64,000 bases of DNA from Variovorax sp. PBL-H6. Its GTDB lineage: Bacteria > Pseudomonadota > Gammaproteobacteria > Burkholderiales > Burkholderiaceae_C. A program made the translations under genes and the position numbers. This document shows, piece after piece, positions 8,364-17,796 of this stretch. Position 1 is the first letter of the stretch. Each line of letters starts with the position of its first letter. The DNA is taken from NCBI RefSeq assembly GCF_901827155.1, contig NZ_LR594659.1:2294001-2358000 (forward strand). Reading direction: 5' to 3'. Below the pieces are notes generated by a model, which worked only from the letters and a program-made list of their open reading frames with translations, ran no database searches and had not been told where the DNA came from.

Positions 8364-8702
8364 TCAGTAGCGCGGAACGGAGGGATCGTGCTGCATCGAC
8401 CAGGCGTCGATGCCGCCCGCGACGTTTGCCACCTCGGCGAAGCCGTTCTGGGAGAGAAAGGCGGCCACGCGCTGGCTGCGCGCGCCGTGGTGGCACAGGC
8501 AGGCGATGCGCTGGCCGGGGTCGAGCTCCGCGAGCCGCGCGGGGATCTCGTTCATCGGAATGGCAACGAGCGCAAAGCCCTGCGGCGTGACGCTGGCGGT
8601 CTGCCGCTCCCAGGGTTCGCGCACGTCCAGCAGCACCGGCGCCGCGGCAGCATCGAGGGCGAACCAGTCGGCCAGCCGAGCCGGGGGAACCTGGTCGATC
8701 AT
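8364..8702 (-). CDS. Rhodanese-like sulfurtransferase
   Basis: 112-residue single-domain rhodanese. The active-site loop is CHHGARSQ (CxxGxR with catalytic Cys), preceded by VLLDVREPWER, the usual entry motif. Such proteins move sulfane sulfur to thiophilic acceptors; the physiological acceptor here is unknown. The ATG at 8702 shares its A with the TGA of the upstream pcm-like gene (TGATG), implying coupled translation. An in-frame extension upstream lies inside that gene and is rejected. tolC begins 22 bases downstream. Confidence 0.85.
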   Translation of the reverse strand: MIDQVPPARLADWFALDAAAAPVLLDVREPWERQTASVTPQGFALVAIPMNEIPARLAELDPGQRIACLCHHGARSQRVAAFLSQNGFAEVANVAGGIDAWSMQHDPSVPRY

Positions 8703-9385
8703 CAGAAGACGAAGCGCGAGGGCGCCGGGAAATTGAGGAGGCGCGGCGCGACCGTGTCCCACGGCTGGGTGATGTCCCACTTGCCCTCGCCGACGCGGGT
8801 GACGAAGTGGGCGCGCATCATCGGCTCATCGCCGACGATCGCGGCCAGCCGGCCGCCCATCTTGAGCGAGCCCATCAAGCCTTGCGGCAGGCGCGCGACC
8901 GAGCCGCTGAGCACGATCACGTCGAAGGTCGGCCCGCTGGGCAGGGGCACCGAGCCGTCGGCATTGCGCACCTCGACGTTGTTCACGCCATTGCGGCGCA
9001 GGTTTTCAGTCGCTACCGCGGCGAGGCCGGGATCGATCTCCAGCGTCAGCACTTGAGCGGCGCGGTGCGCCAGCAGCGCGGCCATGAAGCCGGAACCGCT
9101 GCCGATTTCGAGCACTGTCTCGTGCTTTTTGATGTGCAGGTCCTGCAGCATGCGCGCCTCGACCTTGGGCGAGAGCATGCATTGGCCTTGGCCTTTGTGG
9201 GCAGCGCCTTCGAGCGGGATCTCCATGTCGAAGAAGGCGAGGCTGCGATGGGCCTTGGGCACATAGTCCTCGCGCCGGATCTGCGCGAGCAGATCGAGGA
9301 TCTCGAGGTCCAGCACATCCCAGGGACGGATCTGCTGTTCGATCATGTTGAAGCGCAATCGCTCCAGGTCGTGGTTGGCGTTCAT
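8702..9385 (-). CDS. Protein-L-isoaspartate O-methyltransferase-family protein
   Basis: 227 residues of the Pcm family, which uses S-adenosylmethionine to methylate isoaspartyl residues of damaged proteins. The SAM motif I is VLEIGSGSGFMAALLA, followed by LTLEIDP (motif post-I) and VIVLSGSVARLP. The family's usual TGQTIS acceptor loop reads GQGQCMLSP, so this belongs to the divergent subgroup found next to tolC, and repair activity is not assured. First gene of a pcm-rhodanese-tolC operon. Confidence 0.82.
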   Translation of the reverse strand: MNANHDLERLRFNMIEQQIRPWDVLDLEILDLLAQIRREDYVPKAHRSLAFFDMEIPLEGAAHKGQGQCMLSPKVEARMLQDLHIKKHETVLEIGSGSGFMAALLAHRAAQVLTLEIDPGLAAVATENLRRNGVNNVEVRNADGSVPLPSGPTFDVIVLSGSVARLPQGLMGSLKMGGRLAAIVGDEPMMRAHFVTRVGEGKWDITQPWDTVAPRLLNFPAPSRFVF

Positions 9386-9426
9386 GGGGGGTGTTCCTCG
9401 TGCCTATCGGGTGTGTGGGGGTCGAT

Positions 9427-12400
9427 TCAGGACAAACTTTCAATTCTAGGGGCGGGCTTTGTCGCATCCGGGTCGATGCGCTGCGGCGGCTTCTTCTCGC
9501 CGCGCCAGATGCGCCTGGCCCACGTGGCGAGGTCGTCCATGTAGCAATAGACGACCGGCACCACCACCAGCGTCAGCAGCGAGGAGGTGATCACGCCGCC
9601 GATCACGGCCTGGCCCATGGGCGCGCGCTGCTCCGAGCCCTCGCTGAGCGCGAAGGCGAGCGGCACCATGCCGAAGATCATGGCCAGCGTGGTCATCAGG
9701 ATCGGGCGCAGCCGGACGCGAGCCGCCAGCAGCAGGGCCTCGGCACGCGGCAGGCCGGGGGTAGTGCTGCCGTCGGGGGCGACCACGGGCTCGCGCGCGC
9801 GAATCGCAAAGTCCACCAGCAGGATTGCGTTCTTGGTCACCAGGCCCATCAGCATCACGACGCCGATGATCGAGAACATCGAGAGCGTGGAGCCGAAGAG
9901 CATCAGCGCCAGCACCACGCCGATCAACGTGAGCGGCAGCGCCGTCATCAGCGCCAGCGGCTGCAGGAAGCTCTTGAACTGGCTGGCCAGGATCATGTAG
10001 ATGAAGATGATCGCCAGCGCCAGCGCCGACACCGCATAGCCGAACGACTCCTGCATGTTCTTGGTCGAACCGCTGAACTGCCAGCCATAGCCCGGCGGGA
10101 AGGCGATTGCCGCCAGCGCCGTGCGGATGTCGGCCGAGACCTCGCCGGCCGAGCGGTTGGCGACGTTGGCGTTGATGCCGACCTCGCGCGCCAGCGCGCG
10201 ACGGTTGATCTGGTTGGGCCCGGTGGTCTCGCGCACCTCCGCCACCTGCTGCAGGCGCACGACGCGGCTGGAGCCGTCGGCGTTGGCGCCCATGGCGGTG
10301 CTGACGAAGGGAAGCCGCGCCAGGTCGGCCGGCGAGTTGCGCACCTCCGGCGCGAGGCGCACGTTGACGTCGTAGGTCTGGTCGTCGGGCGCGCGCCAGT
10401 TGCCCACCGTGGTGCCGGCCACCAGCGTGCGCAGCGCGGCGGCGATCGGCGCCACGCCCAGGCCCAGGTCGGAGGCGGCGTCGCGCCGGAGCACCACGCT
10501 GACGGTCGGTTTGTTCGGCTTCTGGCTCGAGTCGAGGTCGACCAGGCCGGGGATCGGGCGAATGGCCTCCATCACGCGCTGCGTGAGCCGCTCGAGCTCC
10601 TGCAGATCGGGCCCCTGCAGCGAGAACTCGATCTGCTTGTTGCCGCCCACCGAGTCGCGCAGGCCCACGTGGGTGACGGTGATGCCGGGCACGCTGCGCA
10701 GGCGATCGCGCAGCACCGTCGACATCTGGTCCACGCTGCGGCTGCGCTCCTTGCGGTCGACCAGGCGCACGTAGATGCTCGCGTAGATCTTGCCCTGCGC
10801 GTCGCCCGTGTTGATGGTGCCGAGCGTGTAGCGCACCTCGGGCATCTCGCGCAGGATGCCTTCGACCTGGCGGGCCTTGGCCTCCGTTACTTCGAGCGAT
10901 GAGCCGACCGGGGTGTAGAAGTTGACGGCGGTTTCCGAATAGTCGGCCTTGGGCACGAACTCGGTGCCCAGCAGCGGGACCATCGTGACGCTGAGGGCGA
11001 AGATGCCGACGGCTGCGAAGATGGTCGCCAGCCTGTGCGCGAGCGACCAGCGCAGGATGGACTGGTAACCCTCGCCCAGCCGATCGGTCGCGCGGTCGAA
11101 CCAGCCGGTGACGCGACCGATGGTCTTGTCGTAGAGGCCGGCCTTGCGTACTTCATGCTGCCCATGCGTGTGGATGGACGGGTCGTGCCACACGCTCGAG
11201 AGCATCGGGTCGAGCGTGAAGCTCACGAACATCGAGATCAGCACGGCGGCCACGATGGTGATGCCGAACTCGTGGAAGAACTTGCCGATGATGCCTTCCA
11301 TGAAGCCGATCGGCAGGAATACCGCGACGATCGACAGCGTGGTCGCCAGCACTGCCAGCCCGATCTCCTGCGTGCCGTCGAGTGCGGCGGGGTAGGGCGC
11401 CTTGCCCATCTGCACATGGCGCACGATGTTCTCGCGCACCACGATCGCGTCGTCGATCAGCAGACCCACGCACAGCGACAGCGCCATCAGCGTCACCATG
11501 TTGATGGTGAAGCCGAACATCGCCATGAACCAGAAGGTGCCGATCAGCGCGATCGGCAACGTCAGCCCGGTGATCACGGTCGAGCGCCAGGAGTTGAGGA
11601 ACAGGAAGACGATCAGGACGGTGAGCAGGGCTCCCTCGAGCAGTGTCTTGCGCACGTTGTCGACCGCGACGCGGATCGGCCGCGAGGCGTCGCCGATGGG
11701 CTCGAGCTTCACGCCGGGCGGCAACTGTGGCTGGATGTCCGCCAGCGCCTTGCGCAGGCCGTCCACCACCTGGATGGTGTTCTCGTCCTGCGCCTTCTGC
11801 ACCGACAGCAGCAGCGTGCGCTGCCCGTTGTAGAGGGCGAGGCTGTCGATCTCCTGTGCGCCGTCGCTCACCCGCGCGACCTGGTCGATGCGGATCGGCG
11901 CGCCGCCCTTGCGCGCGAGGATGATGCGGCCGAAGTCCTCCGGCCGCTCCATGCGCGCATCGATCTGCACCACGCGCTCCTGTTCCAGGGAGCGAACCGC
12001 GCCCACCGGCAGCGCCTGGTTCTCGCTGCGCACCGCTTCCACCACCTGCTGGGCGCTTACGCCGAAAGCCTCCATGGCCTGCGGGTTGAGGTAGATGTTG
12101 ATCTCGCGCTTGGTGCCACCCACCAGCGTGACGGAGCCGACGCCGCGCACGTTTTCAAGGCGCTTCTTGAGGACCTGGTCGGCCCAGTTGGTCAGCTCGA
12201 CGGCAGTTGGTTGGCTGGCCTTGCCGCCATCGGGCAGCACCGCCACCGACCACACCGGCCGCGAAGCCGGATCGAAGCGCAGCACGCGAGGCTCCTTGAC
12301 CTCGTCGCGGAACAGGGGCCGCACCGCCGAGACCTTCTCGCGCACGTCGTCCGCCGCCTTGCGCCCGTCCACGTAAAGCTGGAACTCGATGATCACGACC

Positions 12401-12666
12401 GACTGGCCTTCGTAGCTGCGCGAGGTGAGGGCGTTGATGCCCGCGATCGAGTTGACGCCTTCCTCCACCTTCTTGGTCACCTCGCTCTCCACGATCTCGG
12501 GAGAGGCGCCCGGATACTCGGTGATCACCACGACCACGGGGAAGTCGATGTTGGGGAACTGGTCGACCTGCAGCCGCTGGTACGAGAAGATGCCCAGCAC
12601 CACCAGCGCCAGCATCAGCATGGTCGCGAAGACGGGGTTCCTCAGGCTGACGCGCGTGAACCACAT
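9427..12666 (-). CDS. RND efflux pump inner-membrane transporter (HAE1 family)
   Basis: 1079 residues, full length for the hydrophobe/amphiphile efflux family. It starts with the typical [17 protein letters not shown] and has two sets of transmembrane helices around two large periplasmic loops. The proton-relay pair in TM4 is seen as [13 protein letters not shown]. The C-terminal half contains [18 protein letters not shown] 12666 lies 4 bases after the adaptor gene's stop; an upstream in-frame start would sit within the adaptor and is rejected. Third gene of the TetR-adaptor-pump operon. Substrate range cannot be read. It probably works with the TolC encoded just downstream. Confidence 0.95.
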   Translation of the reverse strand: MWFTRVSLRNPVFATMLMLALVVLGIFSYQRLQVDQFPNIDFPVVVVITEYPGASPEIVESEVTKKVEEGVNSIAGINALTSRSYEGQSVVIIEFQLYVDGRKAADDVREKVSAVRPLFRDEVKEPRVLRFDPASRPVWSVAVLPDGGKASQPTAVELTNWADQVLKKRLENVRGVGSVTLVGGTKREINIYLNPQAMEAFGVSAQQVVEAVRSENQALPVGAVRSLEQERVVQIDARMERPEDFGRIILARKGGAPIRIDQVARVSDGAQEIDSLALYNGQRTLLLSVQKAQDENTIQVVDGLRKALADIQPQLPPGVKLEPIGDASRPIRVAVDNVRKTLLEGALLTVLIVFLFLNSWRSTVITGLTLPIALIGTFWFMAMFGFTINMVTLMALSLCVGLLIDDAIVVRENIVRHVQMGKAPYPAALDGTQEIGLAVLATTLSIVAVFLPIGFMEGIIGKFFHEFGITIVAAVLISMFVSFTLDPMLSSVWHDPSIHTHGQHEVRKAGLYDKTIGRVTGWFDRATDRLGEGYQSILRWSLAHRLATIFAAVGIFALSVTMVPLLGTEFVPKADYSETAVNFYTPVGSSLEVTEAKARQVEGILREMPEVRYTLGTINTGDAQGKIYASIYVRLVDRKERSRSVDQMSTVLRDRLRSVPGITVTHVGLRDSVGGNKQIEFSLQGPDLQELERLTQRVMEAIRPIPGLVDLDSSQKPNKPTVSVVLRRDAASDLGLGVAPIAAALRTLVAGTTVGNWRAPDDQTYDVNVRLAPEVRNSPADLARLPFVSTAMGANADGSSRVVRLQQVAEVRETTGPNQINRRALAREVGINANVANRSAGEVSADIRTALAAIAFPPGYGWQFSGSTKNMQESFGYAVSALALAIIFIYMILASQFKSFLQPLALMTALPLTLIGVVLALMLFGSTLSMFSIIGVVMLMGLVTKNAILLVDFAIRAREPVVAPDGSTTPGLPRAEALLLAARVRLRPILMTTLAMIFGMVPLAFALSEGSEQRAPMGQAVIGGVITSSLLTLVVVPVVYCYMDDLATWARRIWRGEKKPPQRIDPDATKPAPRIESLS

Positions 12667-12670
12667 GGTC

Positions 12671-13813
12671 TCAGGGCGCCGTGGCCGGCGCCAGGCGCAC
12701 GGCCGTGCCCTCGCGCAGCGGGCCCACGCTGCCAGCCACCACGACTGCACCGTCGTCGATGCCCTGCACCGTGACCAGCGTCTGCCCACTGACCTGGCCG
12801 CGCGCGCCGGTCTTGACCGGGCGATGCGCGATGCGGCCCTCGATCACCATCTGCACATAGGGCGCAGGCTTGTCGATGCGCACCGCCGAGAGCGGCAGCG
12901 CGAGCCCCTCCGAGCGGCCGACATCCAGCGTGCCCTGCGCGAACAGGCCTTGGCGGAAGCCATCGCTGCGATCGAGCCGCAGGTAGACCAGCAGGCTGCG
13001 GCTGCCGGCCTGCGCGCTCGGGTTGACGCGCACGACGCTCGCGCCCACGTTGTGCTCGGCGCCCAGGCCGCCGCTGCCTTCGATCTGCAGCGCCGCGCGC
13101 TGGCCCACCCGCACCGCGACCGAGTCGGCCGCGGACACCGTGGCCTCGACCTCGATGCGGCTCAGGTCCACGACCTCGATCACTCTCGCATCGACCGAGA
13201 CGCGCTCGCCGTTCTGCGCGAGGCGCTGCGCCACCTGGCCGCTGAGCGGGCTCGTGAGCACGGTGTCGCTGAGCGACTTGCGGGCCATCTCCACTGCCGC
13301 GAGCGCGGCGCGGTGCGTCGAGCGGGCGGCGTTGAGGTTGGACTGCGAGGTGTCGAGGGCCGTGCGCGAGATGAAGCCTTGCTCCACCAGCGCCTTGTTG
13401 TTGTCGTAGGTACGCTGTGCGACCTCGGCCTGCGCGCGGGCGCTGTCGGCTTGTTCCTGGGCCTGGCGCACACGAGAGTGGTATTCGGCGGGCTCGATGC
13501 GGGCGATCACCTGGCCGGCCTTCACGGTGTCGCCCTCGCGTACCGTGAGGCCCACCAGTTCGCCGGCCACGCGCGCCTTGACCACGGCCGAGTCGACCGC
13601 CCTGAGCGTGCCCGAGACCGCCAGCGTCTGCGCCAGTTCGCGTTTCGCCGCGCGCACCACGTCGGCCGAGGCCAGTTGCACGATGGTCTCGACCGGTGCG
13701 CCTGCCGAGGCCGCCGCCTGCTGCACACGGCGCGCCTCGAGTGCGCGCAGCACGCCCGCGGCGAGAAGCGCCAGGACAAGGGCCGCGGCGGCCCATTTCA
13801 ATGCGCGTTTCAT
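12671..13813 (-). CDS. RND efflux periplasmic adaptor (membrane fusion protein)
   Basis: 380 residues: an N-terminal membrane anchor (ALKWAAAALVLALLAAGVL), a split lipoyl/barrel-sandwich domain (SGTLRAVDSAVVKARVAGEL and later TVLTSPLSGQVAQRLAQNGE), a coiled-coil hairpin between them rich in Ala, Gln and Arg, and a beta-barrel/membrane-proximal part. It bridges the pump and outer-membrane channel. The ATG overlaps the TetR stop (ATGA), so TetR, adaptor and pump are translationally linked. A second open frame across the same bases is Arg/Gly-rich and spurious. Confidence 0.93.
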   Translation of the reverse strand: MKRALKWAAAALVLALLAAGVLRALEARRVQQAAASAGAPVETIVQLASADVVRAAKRELAQTLAVSGTLRAVDSAVVKARVAGELVGLTVREGDTVKAGQVIARIEPAEYHSRVRQAQEQADSARAQAEVAQRTYDNNKALVEQGFISRTALDTSQSNLNAARSTHRAALAAVEMARKSLSDTVLTSPLSGQVAQRLAQNGERVSVDARVIEVVDLSRIEVEATVSAADSVAVRVGQRAALQIEGSGGLGAEHNVGASVVRVNPSAQAGSRSLLVYLRLDRSDGFRQGLFAQGTLDVGRSEGLALPLSAVRIDKPAPYVQMVIEGRIAHRPVKTGARGQVSGQTLVTVQGIDDGAVVVAGSVGPLREGTAVRLAPATAP

Positions 13814-14487
13814 AAGCCCGCCCTTGGCGGCAAGCTGAGGCCGTGCAGCACGGTCTCGGCCTGGATCGCGAGGTATTTTTCGGGGTCGATCTCGGACTGG
13901 CCGTCGACGCAGATCATGGCCGAGTGCTTCCACAGCATCAGGAAGATCATCGGCGCGATCACTGCGTAGATTGCGTGGTCCACGTCGACCGGCGCGAACT
14001 CGCCACTGTCGATGCCGCGGCGGATGATGCGCCGCAGGAGCGCGTGCCCGGGCCGCACCACCTCCTGGCGGTAGAACTCGGCCAGCTCGGGAAAGTTGCG
14101 GCCCTCGCTCAGCATCAGCTTGGTCAGCCCCGAGGCCTTGGTGGACCCGACGCGCTCCCACCAGACGCGCATGCAGTAGCGAAGCATGTCGCAGGTGCTG
14201 CCCTCGAAGACCTCGAACTCGGCGTTCCACTCCTTGAAGCGGCCCGCCAGGTTCTCCATCACCACGGCCTTGAAGAGCTCTTCCTTGCTCGGGAAATAGA
14301 GGAAGAGGGTGCCCTTGGACACCCCGGCGCGCGCCGCCACCTCCTCCGCGCGGGTGGCGGCAAAGCCCTTGTCGACGAAGAGATCCAGCGCCGCCTCCAG
14401 CAACTCGCCGGGACGCGCCTCCTTTCGGCGCTCGCGCTTGGCGCGTTCGGGAAAGAACTTGTCGCTGATGAAGCGGGAGGCGGGCAT
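13810..14487 (-). CDS. TetR-family transcriptional regulator of the efflux operon
   Basis: 225 residues. The N-terminal helix-turn-helix reads AALDLFVDKGFAATRAEEVAARAGVSKGTLFLYFPSKEELF, a standard TetR layout, followed by a ligand-binding domain resembling the TetR_C group found with RND pumps. Start chosen at ATG 14487 because upstream in-frame codons run into the msrA side of the divergent promoter region. It leads the operon and most likely represses it from the inverted repeat at 14495-14516, releasing on binding a pump substrate. Confidence 0.9.
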   Translation of the reverse strand: MPASRFISDKFFPERAKRERRKEARPGELLEAALDLFVDKGFAATRAEEVAARAGVSKGTLFLYFPSKEELFKAVVMENLAGRFKEWNAEFEVFEGSTCDMLRYCMRVWWERVGSTKASGLTKLMLSEGRNFPELAEFYRQEVVRPGHALLRRIIRRGIDSGEFAPVDVDHAIYAVIAPMIFLMLWKHSAMICVDGQSEIDPEKYLAIQAETVLHGLSLPPRAGL

Positions 14488-14494
14488 CGAATTC

Positions 14495-14516
14495 TTAATG
14501 ACTGGCGGGTTAGTAA
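14495..14516. promoter_or_regulatory. Probable TetR operator
   Basis: Imperfect inverted repeat 8 bases upstream of the TetR start. The left half is TTAATGACTGG; the right half, read on the other strand, is TTACTAACCCG; 7 of 11 positions agree. Size and position fit autoregulation of the efflux operon. Binding is inferred. Confidence 0.5.
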
Positions 14517-14587
14517 TGTAGTGAGCGCATCCCGCGCCGTCAAGCCGCCACAATGCACGTTCCGCCAACCGACCCCACGGAGAATCC

Positions 14588-15142
14588 ATGTCCACGCAAT
14601 CACCGAGCACCGAGACCATCGTGTTGGGCGGCGGCTGCTTCTGGTGCACAGAAGCGGTGTTCGACCGCGTGCAGGGCGTGCTGGACGTCGAGTCCGGCTA
14701 CAGCAACGGCGAAACGGTCAACCCGAGCTACGAGCAGGTCTGCACCGGCCGAACCGGGCATGCCGAGGTTGTGAAACTGGCCTTCGATCCGGCGCAGATC
14801 ACGCTGCGCGAGATCCTCGAGATCTTCTTCGTGGTGCACGACCCGACCACCTTGAACCGCCAGGGCAACGACGTGGGCACGCAATATCGCAGCGGCATCT
14901 ACTACGTCGACGAGGCGCAGAAGCAGGTGGCTGAAGAAGTGATCCGCGAGATCGAGGCGAGCAAGACCTATCGCGCACCGGTCGTGACCGAGGTCGAGCC
15001 GCTGGCCAACTATTCGGCGGCTGAGCCCTACCACCAGGATTACTTCCTGAACAACCCGAACCAGGGCTACTGCGCTTTCGTGGTCGGACCCAAGGTCGAG
15101 AAGTTCCAGAAGACCTTCGCGTCCAGGGTCAAGAAGGCCTGA
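14588..15142 (+). CDS. msrA: Peptide-methionine (S)-S-oxide reductase MsrA
   Basis: 184 residues. Catalytic motif GGGCFWCTEAVF (nucleophilic Cys in GCFW) near the N-terminus, then the conserved GYSNG, HAEVVKLAFDP, HDPTTLNRQGNDVGTQYRS and YHQDYFLNNP blocks. It reduces methionine-S-sulfoxide in oxidised proteins using thioredoxin. Cytoplasmic: no signal peptide. Start ATG 14588 follows CGGAGAATCC. Divergent from the TetR operon. Confidence 0.96.
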   Translation: MSTQSPSTETIVLGGGCFWCTEAVFDRVQGVLDVESGYSNGETVNPSYEQVCTGRTGHAEVVKLAFDPAQITLREILEIFFVVHDPTTLNRQGNDVGTQYRSGIYYVDEAQKQVAEEVIREIEASKTYRAPVVTEVEPLANYSAAEPYHQDYFLNNPNQGYCAFVVGPKVEKFQKTFASRVKKA

Positions 15143-15171
15143 GCCCGGATTTCGTCCCGTCCACGCCGTCC

Positions 15172-15555
15172 ATGCGCTTCGCGACCCGTACCGCCCAGAC
15201 CCGCGCACTGTTGTGCATGCTGGCCTTCGCGCTGTGGTTCGCGACCACGCTGGGGCTGATGCACCGGACCCTCCATGGCCTTGGAAGCTCCCCTGCGCCG
15301 GCAGTCGCCGGGGCCGCAGTGGAGGAGCGGACAACGGGCAATGGCGCCCATGGGCTTTCGGCGCTCTTCGGCACGCACAGCGACGCCGAGTGCCGGCTCT
15401 ACGATCAACTGTCGCATGGCCCGGCCGCCTTCGGCGTCCCCGCCGTGGTGCTGCCGGTCCTGCTGCCGGCAGCCGTCTTCCTCTACCTCGAAGGCGAAGT
15501 ACTCGCCCGTTGGGTCGCGCTGTTCGACGCGCGCGGCCCGCCTTCTGCTCGCTGA
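15172..15555 (+). CDS. Small membrane protein preceding a TonB receptor (DUF2946-like)
   Basis: 127 residues with two hydrophobic segments (LLCMLAFALWFATTLGLMH and FGVPAVVLPVLLPAAVFLYL). A periplasmic loop carries HRTLHG and, later, HSDAECRLYDQLSHG. The His/Cys-containing loop and the position directly before a TonB-dependent receptor resemble DUF2946-type proteins seen beside metal receptors. Family assignment tentative; function unknown. It starts 29 bases after msrA and ends 78 bases before the receptor. Confidence 0.6.
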   Translation: MRFATRTAQTRALLCMLAFALWFATTLGLMHRTLHGLGSSPAPAVAGAAVEERTTGNGAHGLSALFGTHSDAECRLYDQLSHGPAAFGVPAVVLPVLLPAAVFLYLEGEVLARWVALFDARGPPSAR

Positions 15556-15633
15556 ATCCGCCTTTCCGGCCGGCTGCTGCGCTCGCTTGCGAGCCGCGGC
15601 CGGCTCTCTATCGATTCAACGAGCTTCCACAAC

Positions 15634-17739
15634 ATGTCTTCCCCTTTCATGCGCAGCGCCGTCGGCGTTGCCATTCTTTTCTTCGTGCCCTGCGCCGCCT
15701 GGGCGCAAGCCGACACCGCCGCCGCACCGGGTAGCGCCGCGCTGCCCGAGGTCACGGTCACCGGCAACCCGCTGGGCACCAGCGATCCGATCGCGCCCAC
15801 CAGCTCGCTATCGGGCGATCAGTTGCTGCTGCGCGCCCAGCCCACGCTGGGCGAGACGCTGAACAACCTGCCAGGGGTCGGCAGCACCTACTTCGGGCCG
15901 AACGCGAGCCGGCCCACGATCCGCGGCCAGGACGGCGACCGCATCCGCATCTTGCAGAACGGTGCCTCGGCGCCCGACGCCTCCTCGCTGAGCTACGACC
16001 ACGCGGTGCCGGTCGATGCGCTGGTGACCGAGCGCATCGAAGTGCTGCGCGGCCCCTCGGCCCTGCAGTACGGCGGCAGCGCGGTCGGCGGCGTGGTCAA
16101 CGTGATCGACAACCGCATCCCCACCGAACCGCTCGACGGTTTCGGCGGCCGCGCCGATGCGGGTTACGCCACGGGCAGCCGCGAGAAGAGCGGCGGCGTC
16201 GTGCTCGAAGGCGGCACCGACCGCTACGCGCTGCATGTGGATGCCTTCAGCCGCGATGCGGACGACACCAGGGTGCCCATCGAACTGGGCTGCGAGAGCC
16301 CACGCCGACCCGGCCTCGCACGCAAGATCTGCAACTCCGCCATCCATGCGGACGGCGGCGCCATCGGCGGCACGCTGTTCCTCGGCGAGGGCTGGATCGG
16401 CGCCTCGGCCAGCACCTACCGCAGCAACTACGGCACCGTCGCGGAGGACGACGTCACCATCGACATGAAGTCCGATCGCTATGCGCTCGAAGGCGAATGG
16501 CGGCCGGGCGGGTTCTTCACCAGCATCCACGGCAAGCTCAGCCACACCGACTACCGCCACACCGAGTTCGAAGGCTTGGAGCCCGGCACCGTTTTCGCCA
16601 ACAAGAGCAACGACGTGCGGATCGAGGCACGGCACCGCATGATTGGCGGCGTGGAAGGACTGATCGGCTTCACCAGCGAGACCAACCGCTTCTCGGCGGA
16701 CGGCGCCGAGGCCTTCGCGCCGCACAGCCGCACGCGCTCGAACGCGCTGTTCCTGCACGAGGAGCTGGGCACCTCGTGGGGCCGCATGAGCTTCGGCGCG
16801 CGCACCGAGCAGGTAAAGGTGCGCTCGATGGGTTCGCCCGATCCGGATGTCACGCGCTTCGCGGTCGGCGAGCGCGACTTTCACCCGAACAGCGCGGCGC
16901 TCGGGGCGCTCGTCGACCTGGCGCCGCAGTGGCAGCTGACCTCGAACCTGGCCTACACGGAGCGTGCGCCCAAGGATTACGAGCTCTTCGCCAACGGGCC
17001 GCACGTCGCGACCGCGGCCTGGGAGGTGGGCAACTCCGGCCTGCAAAAGGAGAAGTCGGTGGGCTTCGATCTCGGCGCGCAGTGGAAGTCCGGCGCCAAC
17101 AACGCGCGCGTCAACGCCTACGTGACGCGCTTCCGCAACTACATCGGGTTGCAGGCGTCGGGCAATGTGCGCGATGACGAAGGCAACCTCAACCCGGGCC
17201 CGCTGGAGACCGATCAAGGCCTCTTGTTCCCCGACGTGGTGGACGAGTTCGTCTACCGGGGCGTGCGCGCCCGCTTCAGCGGCCTCGAGGCCAGCGGCAA
17301 CCTGCGGCTGCTGGGCACCGACGGCTTCGCCCAGCCTGCCGATGGTTCCACCCTGGACCTGCAGTGGCGTGGCGACCTCGTGCGCGCAAGGAACACCGAC
17401 ACCGGCGAGCCGCTTCCCCGCATCTCGCCGGCGCGCGCGGGCGCGACGCTGACCTATGGCAACGGCCCCTGGACCGCGCGGCTGGGCTTCGACCACTACG
17501 CGGCCCAGCGTCGGGTGCCGAGCATGGGTGCCCGGCCGACCGAGGCCTTCACGCTGTGGAACGCGGCCGTGACCTATCGCATGAAGGTGCAGCGCGCCAG
17601 CCTCACCTGGTATGCACGCATCGACAACCTGACGAACAAGCTGGCCTACAGCGCGACGTCGATCCTCACCACCACGGCGTTCCCCGACGCACCGCTGCCG
17701 GGGCGCAGCCTGAAGGTGGGGCTGCGGGCCAGCTTCTGA
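15634..17739 (+). CDS. TonB-dependent outer-membrane receptor, ZnuD-like
   Basis: 701 residues. Signal peptide with cleavage after AWA-Q, then plug-domain landmarks PEVTVTGNP (TonB-box region), RPTIRGQDGDRIRILQNG and ERIEVLRGPSALQYGGSAVGGVVNVID, then a 22-strand barrel ending in a terminal Phe (LKVGLRASF), as outer-membrane proteins do. The style (RDADDTRVPI, short Cys-containing loop ELGCESPRRP...KICNS) resembles the ZnuD zinc/heme receptor group, so metal uptake is likely, but the substrate is inference. The preceding small His/Cys membrane protein fits the same role. No Fur- or Zur-like site was found in the 78 bases upstream. Confidence 0.85.
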   Translation: MSSPFMRSAVGVAILFFVPCAAWAQADTAAAPGSAALPEVTVTGNPLGTSDPIAPTSSLSGDQLLLRAQPTLGETLNNLPGVGSTYFGPNASRPTIRGQDGDRIRILQNGASAPDASSLSYDHAVPVDALVTERIEVLRGPSALQYGGSAVGGVVNVIDNRIPTEPLDGFGGRADAGYATGSREKSGGVVLEGGTDRYALHVDAFSRDADDTRVPIELGCESPRRPGLARKICNSAIHADGGAIGGTLFLGEGWIGASASTYRSNYGTVAEDDVTIDMKSDRYALEGEWRPGGFFTSIHGKLSHTDYRHTEFEGLEPGTVFANKSNDVRIEARHRMIGGVEGLIGFTSETNRFSADGAEAFAPHSRTRSNALFLHEELGTSWGRMSFGARTEQVKVRSMGSPDPDVTRFAVGERDFHPNSAALGALVDLAPQWQLTSNLAYTERAPKDYELFANGPHVATAAWEVGNSGLQKEKSVGFDLGAQWKSGANNARVNAYVTRFRNYIGLQASGNVRDDEGNLNPGPLETDQGLLFPDVVDEFVYRGVRARFSGLEASGNLRLLGTDGFAQPADGSTLDLQWRGDLVRARNTDTGEPLPRISPARAGATLTYGNGPWTARLGFDHYAAQRRVPSMGARPTEAFTLWNAAVTYRMKVQRASLTWYARIDNLTNKLAYSATSILTTTAFPDAPLPGRSLKVGLRASF

Positions 17740-17756
17740 CCAGGCATTGCAGGAGC

Positions 17757-17777
17757 GCCGCGTTGCTTCAGCGCGGC
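17757..17777. terminator. GC-rich hairpin between convergent genes
   Basis: Stem GCCGCG/CGCGGC with a nine-base loop, 17 bases after the TonB receptor stop and before the stop of the convergent aspartokinase-like gene. No U-tract follows, so it is at most a weak or factor-dependent terminator. Confidence 0.3.
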
Positions 17778-17796
17778 GGCATGCGAGCGCCGCGAC

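Noticed and set aside
9391..12774. Two long His/Arg/Gln-rich open frames antisense to the RND transporter
   Set aside because: Shadow frames of a full-length, well-conserved transporter on the other strand.
12642..13796. Second minus-strand frame over the efflux adaptor
   Set aside because: Arg/Gly-rich, no domain; the overlapping frame has complete adaptor domains and a proper ATGA junction.
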